The notes beneath the pieces are model-generated. The model was not told the origin of the DNA and did not search any database. It saw only the letters and a list, made by a program, of their open reading frames with translations. From Pseudomonadota bacterium (GTDB taxonomy: Bacteria; Pseudomonadota; Gammaproteobacteria; Burkholderiales; Burkholderiaceae_E), in contig JAEWGX010000114.1 in assembly GCA_023388075.1 (NCBI GenBank), positions 1 to 43,047 on the forward strand: DNA of 43,047 bases, written 5' to 3'. The stretch's first letter is position 1, and each line of letters starts with the position of its first letter. Of this stretch, positions 1 to 6,848 are shown piece after piece. Position numbers and translations under genes: made by a program.

Positions 1-200
1 AGATCATGATCGGCACGCCGGCCATCCGCAACCTGATCCGCGAGGCCAAGGTCTCGCAGATGAACGCCGCCATCCAGACCGGCGCCGCGCTCGGCATGCA
101 GACGCTGGACCAGTGCCTCACCGACCTCGTCAGGCGCAACGTCATCTCGATGCAGGAGGCGCGCGCCGCCGCGACGGTCAAGGAAAACTTCCCCGGCTAA
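1..200 (+). CDS. pilT: Type IV pilus retraction ATPase PilT, C-terminal end (partial)
   Basis: The window opens inside this gene; the reading frame is open from base 3 and ends at TAA 198-200, giving about 65 residues. The visible part reads TPAIRNLIREAK, then an IQTG segment, then MQTLDQCLTDLVRRNVIS, which is the conserved C-terminal end of PilT-type retraction ATPases. PilT is a cytoplasmic hexameric motor that depolymerises type IV pili and drives twitching. The Walker motifs lie outside the window, so identity rests on the C-terminal match plus pilU 10 bp downstream, the usual pilT-pilU tandem. The ATG at 6 is internal, not a start. Confidence 0.9.
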   Translation, partial: IMIGTPAIRNLIREAKVSQMNAAIQTGAALGMQTLDQCLTDLVRRNVISMQEARAAATVKENFPG

Positions 201-210
201 AGGAATCGAC

Positions 211-1410
211 ATGACAATCGCCGAGCGCGCAGCTCCCGCTACTCCTGCCCCGACGGCGATCCCGCGGCCGGCGTCGCTCGAGCGCGAGCAGGCTTCCAAG
301 TTCCTGCACGACCTGCTGCGCCTGATGGTGTCGAAGAAGGGCTCGGACCTCTTCCTCACCGCCGAGTTCCCGCCGGCGTTCAAGGTGGACGGCAAGCTGA
401 TTCCGGTGTCCAACGCACCGCTTTCTCCGCAGCACACGGTGGAGCTCGCCCGTGCCCTGATGAACGACCGCCAGGCGGCCGAGTTCGAGGCGAACAAGGA
501 GCTCAACTTCGCGATCAGCCCGGGCGGCATCGGCCGCTTCCGGGTGAATGCATTCACCCAGCTCGGTCGCACCGGCATCGTGCTGAGGGTGATCCAGAGC
601 GAGATCCCGAAGTTCGAGGAGCTGCACCTGCCCTCGGTGATGGCCGAGCTCTCGATGACCAAGCGCGGGCTCATCATCATGGTGGGCGCGACCGGCTCGG
701 GCAAGTCCACGACGCTTGCCTCGATGATCGGCTACCGCAACGAGAACAGCCACGGCCACATCGTCACCATCGAGGATCCGGTCGAGTTCGTCCACCCGCA
801 CCGCAACTGCATCGTGACCCATCGCGAGGTGGGCGTGGACACGGCGAGCTGGGAGGTGGCGCTCAAGAACACGCTGCGCCAGGCACCGGACGTCATCATG
901 ATCGGCGAGATCCGCGACCGCGAGACGATGGAGCACGCGGTGGCCTTCGCCGAGACGGGGCACCTCTGCCTCGCGACCCTGCACGCCAACAGCGCCAACC
1001 AGGCGCTCGACCGCATCATCAACTTCTTCCCCGAGGAGCGCCGCCAGCAGCTCCTGATGGACCTCTCGCTCAACCTCAAGGCGCTCATCTCACAGCGGCT
1101 GGTGCCCCTGGAAGGCCGCAAGGGCCGGATTGCCGCGGTCGAGGTGATGATCAACTCGCCGCTGATCTCGGACCTGATCTTCAAGGGCGACGTCTCCGAG
1201 ATCAAGGAGATCATGAAGAAGTCGCGCGAGCTGGGCATGCAGACCTTCGACCAGCACCTGTTCGAGCTCTACGAGCAGGGCAGCATCAGCTACGAGGATG
1301 CGCTGCGCAACGCGGACTCGGTCAACGACCTGCGCCTCAACATCAAGCTGAACGGCACGCGCGTCAAGCGCGACGTCAACGCCGGCATCGGGCACCTCGA
1401 CCTGGTGTAG
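211..1410 (+). CDS. pilU: Type IV pilus accessory retraction ATPase PilU
   Basis: A 399-residue GspE/PilT-family ATPase. Visible motifs are Walker A GATGSGKST (159-167), the Asp box VTIEDPVEFVH (185-195), Walker B VIMIGEIRD (228-236) and the His box HLCLATLHAN (251-260), all intact. Family knowledge: PilU is a PilT paralogue that works with PilT on the inner-membrane platform to boost retraction force. It is called PilU rather than PilT because it follows pilT directly and has a longer N-terminus (about 25 Ala/Pro-rich residues before the conserved LHDLLRLMVSKKGSDLF segment). The ATG at 211 is preceded by AAAGGA at suitable spacing and lies 10 bp after the pilT stop, so the two are probably one operon. 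Confidence 0.93.
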   Translation: MTIAERAAPATPAPTAIPRPASLEREQASKFLHDLLRLMVSKKGSDLFLTAEFPPAFKVDGKLIPVSNAPLSPQHTVELARALMNDRQAAEFEANKELNFAISPGGIGRFRVNAFTQLGRTGIVLRVIQSEIPKFEELHLPSVMAELSMTKRGLIIMVGATGSGKSTTLASMIGYRNENSHGHIVTIEDPVEFVHPHRNCIVTHREVGVDTASWEVALKNTLRQAPDVIMIGEIRDRETMEHAVAFAETGHLCLATLHANSANQALDRIINFFPEERRQQLLMDLSLNLKALISQRLVPLEGRKGRIAAVEVMINSPLISDLIFKGDVSEIKEIMKKSRELGMQTFDQHLFELYEQGSISYEDALRNADSVNDLRLNIKLNGTRVKRDVNAGIGHLDLV

Positions 1411-1422
1411 GCCACCTCCCGC

Positions 1423-1449
1423 GGAAACGCCCGGCCGCCCCGGGTTTCC
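1423..1449. terminator. Possible bidirectional hairpin between pilU and the rRNA methyltransferase
   Basis: In the 80-bp convergent gap, GGAAAC (1423-1428) and GTTTCC (1444-1449) are perfect inverted arms. A few more G-C pairs can form inside after a small bulge. Neither strand has a good U-tract after the stem, so an intrinsic terminator is only suggested by the convergent position. Confidence 0.35.
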
Positions 1450-1490
1450 TCGTTGCCCGGCGGGTACCGCGGCCGGCCCTGGGGGCCTCA

Positions 1491-2801
1491 CTAGCCCGTC
1501 CGGTCCCGCATCTCGAACTCGAACAGCCGGCACTCGATCTGGCCGTTGAAGACGGGTGTCTTGCGGCGCTCCCTCAAGCCGAGCTGGCCGGGCAGGCGCC
1601 GGTCGCTCGAGAGCAGGAAGGCCCGCCAGCCGCCGAAGCGGTTGCGCAGGGTGGCGCCGATGCCGCGCCAGGTGGCGACGTCGATCGCGACCCGCTCGTT
1701 GTAGGGTGGATTCGAGACGATCAGGCCCGGCTCCGGCCACGGCGGCATGGCCTCCGCCGCGTCCTGCACCGCAACCCGTACGAGGTCCGCGGGGATCCCG
1801 GCGCGGGCCAGGTTGGCGCGCGTCATCGCGGCGGCTTCGGCATCGATGTCGCCCGCGCCGATCCGGACCGGATCTCCAGCCGCGATCCGCTGCATGGCGA
1901 CGTCCATCGCCGCCTGCGCCTGCTCGCACACCCGTTGCCACAGCGCCGGCTGGTGGAATGCGAGGTTCTCGATCCCGAACCTTCTTGCCAGGCCGGGCGG
2001 CCGCGCGCAGGCGATCTGCGCCGCCTCGATGACGATCGTGCCGGCGCCACAGAAGAGGTCCAGGAGCGGCTCGCGCGGATTCCAGCCCGACAGCGCGAGC
2101 AACCCCGCGGCGAGATTTTCCTTCAGTGGCGCCTCTCCCTTCGACCCGGCGTCGGCGCGCCAGCCGCGCTTGAAGAGCGGCTCGCCGGAGAGATCCAGGT
2201 AGAGGATCGCGTCGCCGGCCTGGAGGAAGAGTTGCACCCGGACGTCGGGATTGGCCGTGTCGACCGAGGGCCGCGCGCCGGTCTTCGCGCGCATGCGGTC
2301 GACGATCGCGTCCTTGATGCGCAGGGTCGCGAAGGCGAGGCTCGCGAGTGGCGAGCGGATCGCGGTGGTGTCGACCCGCAAGGTCTGCCGGTTGTGGAAC
2401 CAGGCCTCCCAGGGTAGACCGTGCGCGAGGCGGTAGAGGTCCTCCTCCGTGCGATAGCGGCCGGAGGCGACCTGCAGCAGCACGCGGCTCGCGATGCGCG
2501 AGTGCAGGTTGATGCGATAGGCGGTCTCGAGCGAGCCGCGGAACCGGACGCCCCCGGGCAGGGGACGCACGTCGTGGCCGCCGATGGCGGCGAGCTCGGC
2601 GGCCAGGGCGGGTTCCAGGCCGCGCGGGCAGGGGCAGAAGCAGCCGTCGAACGCCGGCGGCCGCGCGGTGGCAGCGGGCCGCGAGGGTGCTACTCGCGTC
2701 CGTTGCGCGGACCGCGGCGGCGCCGATGGCGTCGGGGCGTCGCCGTCCGCCGCCCCGTCGCGGCGCGTCAGCCCGCGCAGTCGGTTGCCGGTACCGCTCA
2801 A
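1491..2801 (-). CDS. THUMP-domain class I SAM-dependent RNA methyltransferase (RlmL N-terminal/YpsC-like)
   Basis: The protein of about 436 residues contains FCPCPRGLEPALAAEL at its conserved N-terminal domain, a THUMP-like region, then the SAM-binding motif LDLFCGAGTIVIEAAQIA and the catalytic motif SNPPYNERV. This is the layout of short RlmL/YpsC proteins that make an N2-methylguanosine in 23S rRNA; it lacks the RlmK half of the E. coli fusion. Start choice: TTG at 2801-2799 overlaps the TGA of the upstream gene (TTGA). No ATG, GTG or TTG lies between it and the conserved domain, and longer starts run deep into the upstream gene. The first 50 or so residues are Arg/Pro/Ala-rich and unlike the family, so the start is the least certain part. 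Last gene of the minus-strand run that begins at leuS. Confidence 0.82.
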   Translation of the reverse strand: MSGTGNRLRGLTRRDGAADGDAPTPSAPPRSAQRTRVAPSRPAATARPPAFDGCFCPCPRGLEPALAAELAAIGGHDVRPLPGGVRFRGSLETAYRINLHSRIASRVLLQVASGRYRTEEDLYRLAHGLPWEAWFHNRQTLRVDTTAIRSPLASLAFATLRIKDAIVDRMRAKTGARPSVDTANPDVRVQLFLQAGDAILYLDLSGEPLFKRGWRADAGSKGEAPLKENLAAGLLALSGWNPREPLLDLFCGAGTIVIEAAQIACARPPGLARRFGIENLAFHQPALWQRVCEQAQAAMDVAMQRIAAGDPVRIGAGDIDAEAAAMTRANLARAGIPADLVRVAVQDAAEAMPPWPEPGLIVSNPPYNERVAIDVATWRGIGATLRNRFGGWRAFLLSSDRRLPGQLGLRERRKTPVFNGQIECRLFEFEMRDRTG

Positions 2802-3400
2802 GCCGGCGCCGCCAGCGCCCGGTCCAGGAACTCCAGCCGATCCTGGCCCCAGAACGGCTCGCCGCGGTAGGTGTACCACGGGGCGCCGAATACCTGGGCC
2901 TCGACCGCCTGTTCGGTGTACTGGGCATAGCGCGCGTCCGCGGAGGCGAGCTCGTCGACCAGCCGCGCACCAGGCAGGCCGCACCGGTCGGCGAGCGCTG
3001 CCAGGACGGCGCTGTCCGCGGTGTCCTTGTCCTCCGCCCAGAGCGCCTGCATGACGGCGAACGCGAGAGCCATGGCGGCGTCGCTTCCTGCCTCCAGGTC
3101 CGCGAGGATGATCAGCCGCGCCGCGTCATGCCCCTTGGGCGGGAAGTACCGGGGCTGCAGGTTGAGCGCGATACCCAGGTGATTGGACCAGCGTCGCAGC
3201 TCCACCAGGCGGTACGCCTGGCGCTGCGGCGCCCGCTGCGGCAACGGCAGGCCGCCCGAGGTGGGGAAGACCCGTCCCGCGATGTCCACCGGCATCACCC
3301 GGATGGCGGCCTCGTGCTTCGCGGCAATGGCGGCCAGGCGCTGGTGCCCCAGATAGGTCCAGGGTGACGAAGGGGCAAAGTAGTAGTCGATCGTCTTCAT
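2798..3400 (-). CDS. DsbA-fold 2-hydroxychromene-2-carboxylate isomerase-like protein
   Basis: A 200-residue protein starting MKTIDYYFAPSSPWTYLGH, typical of the HCCA isomerase (NahD)/kappa-GST branch of the thioredoxin fold. Here Ser residues near residue 11 replace the redox CxxC of true DsbA, so an oxidoreductase role is unlikely. Further on are RYFPPKGHDAARLIILA and, near the C-terminus, VFGAPWYTYRGEPFWGQDRLEFL, which is the family's cis-Pro (GAPW) and GQDRL signature. Known members isomerise hydroxychromene carboxylate with glutathione in naphthalene breakdown, but many homologues sit in genomes without that pathway. No naphthalene genes are nearby, so the substrate is unknown. It is 57 bp downstream of hemJ and overlaps the next gene by 4 bp. 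Confidence 0.85.
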   Translation of the reverse strand: MKTIDYYFAPSSPWTYLGHQRLAAIAAKHEAAIRVMPVDIAGRVFPTSGGLPLPQRAPQRQAYRLVELRRWSNHLGIALNLQPRYFPPKGHDAARLIILADLEAGSDAAMALAFAVMQALWAEDKDTADSAVLAALADRCGLPGARLVDELASADARYAQYTEQAVEAQVFGAPWYTYRGEPFWGQDRLEFLDRALAAPA

Positions 3401-3457
3401 GTCGTTGTCCGTGGTGCGGAGCGTGCCGCGGCTTCGGGTGCGATGTCCGGGCGGTGC

Positions 3458-3892
3458 CTAGAACGGCTTCACCACCACCAGCGCCACCACCGCCACCAGC
3501 AGCAGGAACGGCACCTCGTTGAAGGCCCGGTACCACCGGTCGCCGTGGCGGTTGGTGCCGAGCTCGAAGCGGCGCAGCAGCCGGCCGCAGGCATGGTGGT
3601 AGCCCACCAGCAGCACGACGAGGAGCAGCTTCGCATGCAGCCAGCCACTGCCCGGCCCGCGTCCGATGCCTTCCCCAAGCCACAGCCACAGGCCCGTGGC
3701 GAGCGCCAGCACCGCGAGCGGAAGCATGAACCGATAGAGGCGGCGTGCCATCAGGATCAGGCGCTCGCGCTCGGCGAGGGACTCCTTCGCCACCATCGCG
3801 AGGTTCACGAAGATTCGGGGCAGATAGAAGAGCCCGGCAAACCAGCTGGTCACGAAGACGATGTGCGCCGTCTTCACCCACAGGTAGGACAT
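3458..3892 (-). CDS. hemJ: Protoporphyrinogen IX oxidase HemJ (CopD-like membrane protein)
   Basis: A 144-residue integral membrane protein with about four hydrophobic helices. It opens MSYLWVKTAHIVFVTSWFAG and continues with FYLPRIFVNLAM, the hallmark HemJ N-terminus with its conserved His. Later come LHAKLLLVVLLVGYHH and a C-terminal FNEVPFLLLVAVVALVVVKPF-like helix. Length matches the family (about 140). HemJ oxidises protoporphyrinogen IX to protoporphyrin IX in the inner membrane, the penultimate step of heme synthesis in many proteobacteria. The ATG at 3892 is chosen because conserved sequence begins there; an open frame continues upstream but runs antisense-like through proA. It starts 23 bp after the proA stop, so it is probably co-transcribed. 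Confidence 0.88.
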   Translation of the reverse strand: MSYLWVKTAHIVFVTSWFAGLFYLPRIFVNLAMVAKESLAERERLILMARRLYRFMLPLAVLALATGLWLWLGEGIGRGPGSGWLHAKLLLVVLLVGYHHACGRLLRRFELGTNRHGDRWYRAFNEVPFLLLVAVVALVVVKPF

Positions 3893-3915
3893 CAGGAACA
3901 GCGCATCACCGGCCG

Positions 3916-5193
3916 TCAGGTCCGGATCTCGCCACTGCCGAAGACGACGAACTTCCGGGAGGTCAGCCCTTCGAGCCCGACCGGGCCGCGCGCATGCAGC
4001 TTGTCGGTGGAGATGCCGATCTCCGCGCCCAGGCCGTACTCGAAGCCGTCGGCAAACCGGGTGGATGCGTTCACCATCACCGAGGCCGAATCGACCTCGC
4101 GCAGGAAGCGCATCGCGTTGCCATGGTCGTTGGTGACGATGGCGTCGGTGTGGTTCGAGCCGTAGCGGGCGATGTGATCGATCGCGGCGTCCAGCCCGTC
4201 GACGATCCGGATGGCGAGGATCGGCGCGAGGTACTCGGTGCGCCAGTCGTCCTCGTCGGCAGGCTTGCAGTCGATGCCCTCGGCGGCAAGCAGCGCCCGC
4301 GTCGCCTCGTCCCCGCGCAGCTCCACCGACTTTTCCCGATAGATCCGCGCGAGCGGCAGCAGCACGGCCTGCGCCATCGAACGGGCGACGAGCAGCGTCT
4401 CCATGGTGTTGCAGGGCGCGTAGCGCTGGGTCTTGGCATTGTCCGCGATGCGGATCGCCATCTGCGGGTCTGCCGAGTCGTCCACGTACACGTGGCAGAC
4501 GCCGTCGAGGTGCTTGATCACCGGCACCTTCGCCTCGCGTGACACGCGCTCGATCAGCGACTTGCCGCCCCGCGGGATGATCACGTCCACCCACTGCGGG
4601 CTGGTGATCAGGCTGCCGACGGCGGCGCGATCGGTGGTGCCCACCAGTTGCACCGCGTCCGCGGGAAGCCCGGCCTCCTCGAGTCCTTCGCGGATGATGC
4701 CGGCGAGGGCGCGGTTGCTGTGGATGGCCTCGGAGCCGCCCCGCAGGATGCTGGCATTGCCGGACTTGATGCAGAGCCCGGCCGCGTCGATGGTCACGTT
4801 CGGGCGCGACTCGTAGACCATGCCGACGACGCCGAGGGGCACGCGCATGCGGCCCACGCGGATCCCGCTGGGCTGCTCGCGCACTTCGGAGACCTCGCCA
4901 ACCGGGTCCGGCAGGCCGACGATCTGCTCGAGCCCCAGAGCCATGCGGTCGATCGCCTTCCGGTCGAGCGCGAGGCGATCGACGAAGGCGGAATCCTGAC
5001 CGGCCGCCCGCGCGGACTCCAGATCGAGCCGGTTGGCGTCGATCAACGCGCCTGCGGCCGCCTGCAGGCGGGTCGCGGTCGCCTGCAGAGCCGCATTCTT
5101 ACGACCGCTGGCGGCACGCGCCAGCAGCCGGCTCGCGGCGCGCGCGCGGCGCCCGAGATCTTCCATGTAGACGGCGGTATCGACAGGGTTCAT
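3916..5193 (-). CDS. proA: Glutamate-5-semialdehyde dehydrogenase (gamma-glutamyl phosphate reductase)
   Basis: A 425-residue aldehyde-dehydrogenase-fold protein. It carries the ProA signatures VGMVYESRPNVTIDAAGLCI, ILRGGSEAIHSN, IIPRGGKSLI and the catalytic Cys in YAPCNTMETLLV, and ends with LTSRKFVVFGSGEIR. It reduces gamma-glutamyl phosphate to glutamate-5-semialdehyde with NADPH, the second step of proline synthesis in the cytoplasm; proB is not in the window. The ATG at 5193-5191 overlaps the TGA of holA as ATGA, indicating translational coupling. A second possible ATG nine codons in (MEDLG) would also give a normal protein. The holA-proA order is common in betaproteobacteria. Confidence 0.96.
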   Translation of the reverse strand: MNPVDTAVYMEDLGRRARAASRLLARAASGRKNAALQATATRLQAAAGALIDANRLDLESARAAGQDSAFVDRLALDRKAIDRMALGLEQIVGLPDPVGEVSEVREQPSGIRVGRMRVPLGVVGMVYESRPNVTIDAAGLCIKSGNASILRGGSEAIHSNRALAGIIREGLEEAGLPADAVQLVGTTDRAAVGSLITSPQWVDVIIPRGGKSLIERVSREAKVPVIKHLDGVCHVYVDDSADPQMAIRIADNAKTQRYAPCNTMETLLVARSMAQAVLLPLARIYREKSVELRGDEATRALLAAEGIDCKPADEDDWRTEYLAPILAIRIVDGLDAAIDHIARYGSNHTDAIVTNDHGNAMRFLREVDSASVMVNASTRFADGFEYGLGAEIGISTDKLHARGPVGLEGLTSRKFVVFGSGEIRT

Positions 5194-6260
5194 GTTGCTT
5201 GCAACCGCGGCTGGCCGCAGAGGGCGATGACGATGCGTTCGACGGCGGCCCACTGGCTGGCAGGGTCGCTGCCGCCGAACTCCGCCGGGGCACCGGTGCC
5301 CGGAAGGCCGCCGACGCCCTTTGCCATTCTATCCAGATGCGCCACCTCCCGCAGCAGCGCGGACACCATCGTGGCGTCCAGCCGGCCGAGCGCCTCGCGA
5401 AACAGCGCCTCCCGCCTGCCGAACACGCCGGCGCCGCGCATCGCCGCGGCCGCGGGCTGCCCCGCCGAGATCGCCTGTTTCACCTTGAGCAGCCGCCGCA
5501 GGCAATCGGCAAGCGCCCACGAGAGCAGCGGCAATGCGGTGTCCTCGGCGCGCAGTCCGGCCACCATGCGCAGCGTCCGCGCGGTGTCGCCCGAGAGCGC
5601 GGTGTCGACCATCCCGAAGACATCGTATCGCGCCGAGTCGAGCACCACCGCCTCGATTGCGGCCGGATCGAGGTCGCCCGGTGGAAGGAGCAGCGCGATC
5701 CGCTGCAGCGCCTGTCGGGTGGCGAGCAGGTTGCCTTCGGTGCGGTCGGCCATCGTCGCGAGCGCCGTCCGCGGAGCACGCTGGCCCTGGCGCGAAAGCC
5801 GCTCGGCAAGCCACTGCGGCAGCCGGTCGCGATCCACCTTGGGCAGCTCCAGCAGCAGGAGCGCCGAGCCGAAGGCACCGAACCAGGCCGTGTTGACCGT
5901 CGCCCGCTCGAGCCGCCCGCTCGTCACCAGGATGCGGGAATCCTCGTCGATTGCCTGGGCGCTTCGCTGCAGCGCCTCGCCCAGCTCCCGCGTCGGCTTG
6001 CCGGCGAGCCGCACGTCCACCAGCCGACGGCTGGCGAAGAGGGAGAGCGCTTGCGCCGCGCCGAGCAGGAGGGAGACGTCGAAGTGTGGCCCGACATCGA
6101 TCACGGTGCGCTCGCCGTACCCGAGCGTCCGGGCCTGCGCACGCACTGCATCGGCGGCTTCCAGCACGAGGAGCGGCTCGTCGCCGCTCACCCAGGTGAT
6201 GGGCGGCAGGCGCTTCGCGATGGCCCGGCCAAGCTGCTCCGCGGAGGCGATGCGGTTCAT
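5190..6260 (-). CDS. holA: DNA polymerase III delta subunit HolA
   Basis: A 356-residue clamp-loader subunit. The N-terminus shows LPPITWVSGDEPLLVLEAAD, the usual HolA opening in which the delta protein binds the beta clamp; the middle has ILVTSGRLERATVNTAWF and LPQWLAERLSRQGQ; the C-terminal domain contains LPLLSWALADCLRRLLKVK and LARLDRMAKG-like helices. HolA opens the sliding clamp during loading in the replication holoenzyme. No Walker A motif is expected or seen. It starts 43 bp after the lptE stop and overlaps proA by 4 bp, in the minus-strand run that begins at leuS. Confidence 0.93.
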   Translation of the reverse strand: MNRIASAEQLGRAIAKRLPPITWVSGDEPLLVLEAADAVRAQARTLGYGERTVIDVGPHFDVSLLLGAAQALSLFASRRLVDVRLAGKPTRELGEALQRSAQAIDEDSRILVTSGRLERATVNTAWFGAFGSALLLLELPKVDRDRLPQWLAERLSRQGQRAPRTALATMADRTEGNLLATRQALQRIALLLPPGDLDPAAIEAVVLDSARYDVFGMVDTALSGDTARTLRMVAGLRAEDTALPLLSWALADCLRRLLKVKQAISAGQPAAAAMRGAGVFGRREALFREALGRLDATMVSALLREVAHLDRMAKGVGGLPGTGAPAEFGGSDPASQWAAVERIVIALCGQPRLQAT

Positions 6261-6303
6261 GGTCAGACGACGGGCGACACGGCAGGCGGCGCGATCCGCC
6301 CGC

Positions 6304-6846
6304 TCACGGCGTCATCCGGATCGCGGCAAGGCGACGCATGAGCTGCTGCACCATGTCGCGCTGCATGTCGCGATAGAGCAGGGCCTCCTCGTCCACGCGA
6401 GCGGTGAGTTGGTTGTCGGCGGCGCTGATGTCCCGGCGAAGGATGATCTCGCTCGGGGGAATGAACTCCTGGTCGGCGCCATCGGTGGCGCGGAACTGAA
6501 GGCGCAGCCGGAGCTGGTACTCGCGGGGGCGTCCCACGGCGGAGTAGGCGACGATGTCCCTCTCGCGCACCTCGCCCAGCACGATCAGCCGCACCTGGGC
6601 ATCCTCGGGGCTTGCCACCAGCCGGCTGGACGTGCTGCGCAGGAACTCCCGGCGGAACTCCTCGCCGAGCGCCGACGAGGCCGCGAAGCCCGAATGGAGC
6701 GTCTCGAACTGCATGTCCGAGGTTCCGCGCAGGCGAAAGCCGCAGCCGGCGGCAACGCCCGCGGCGCCGGCGAGGAGCGCGAGCCGGGCGCCGCGGCCAA
6801 GCAGCGCGCGGCGGCCGCGGGCATGGCCGTGGGCATGCGTCGGCAT
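6304..6846 (-). CDS. lptE: LPS-assembly lipoprotein LptE
   Basis: A 180-residue lipoprotein. The N-terminus is basic (HGHARGRRALLGRGARL), followed by a hydrophobic stretch and the lipobox VAAGC at about residue 35, then the diagnostic CGFRLRG of LptE. The rest (RLRLQFRATDG, EIILRRDISAADNQ, LYRDMQRDMVQQLMRRLAAI) matches the family. LptE plugs the LptD barrel in the outer membrane and delivers lipopolysaccharide to the surface. The ATG at 6846 lies 2 bp after the leuS stop, so translation is probably coupled; leuS-lptE-holA is the classic order. Confidence 0.93.
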   Translation of the reverse strand: MPTHAHGHARGRRALLGRGARLALLAGAAGVAAGCGFRLRGTSDMQFETLHSGFAASSALGEEFRREFLRSTSSRLVASPEDAQVRLIVLGEVRERDIVAYSAVGRPREYQLRLRLQFRATDGADQEFIPPSEIILRRDISAADNQLTARVDEEALLYRDMQRDMVQQLMRRLAAIRMTP

Positions 6847-6848
6847 GC

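Noticed and set aside
1090..2970. A 626-codon minus-strand frame overlapping pilU and the methyltransferase
   Set aside because: A different frame from the methyltransferase, Arg-rich, no domains.
3458..4594. A 378-codon form of HemJ with a long N-terminal extension
   Set aside because: The extension is an Arg/Gly-rich shadow of proA; real HemJ is about 140 residues and starts at MSYLWVK.
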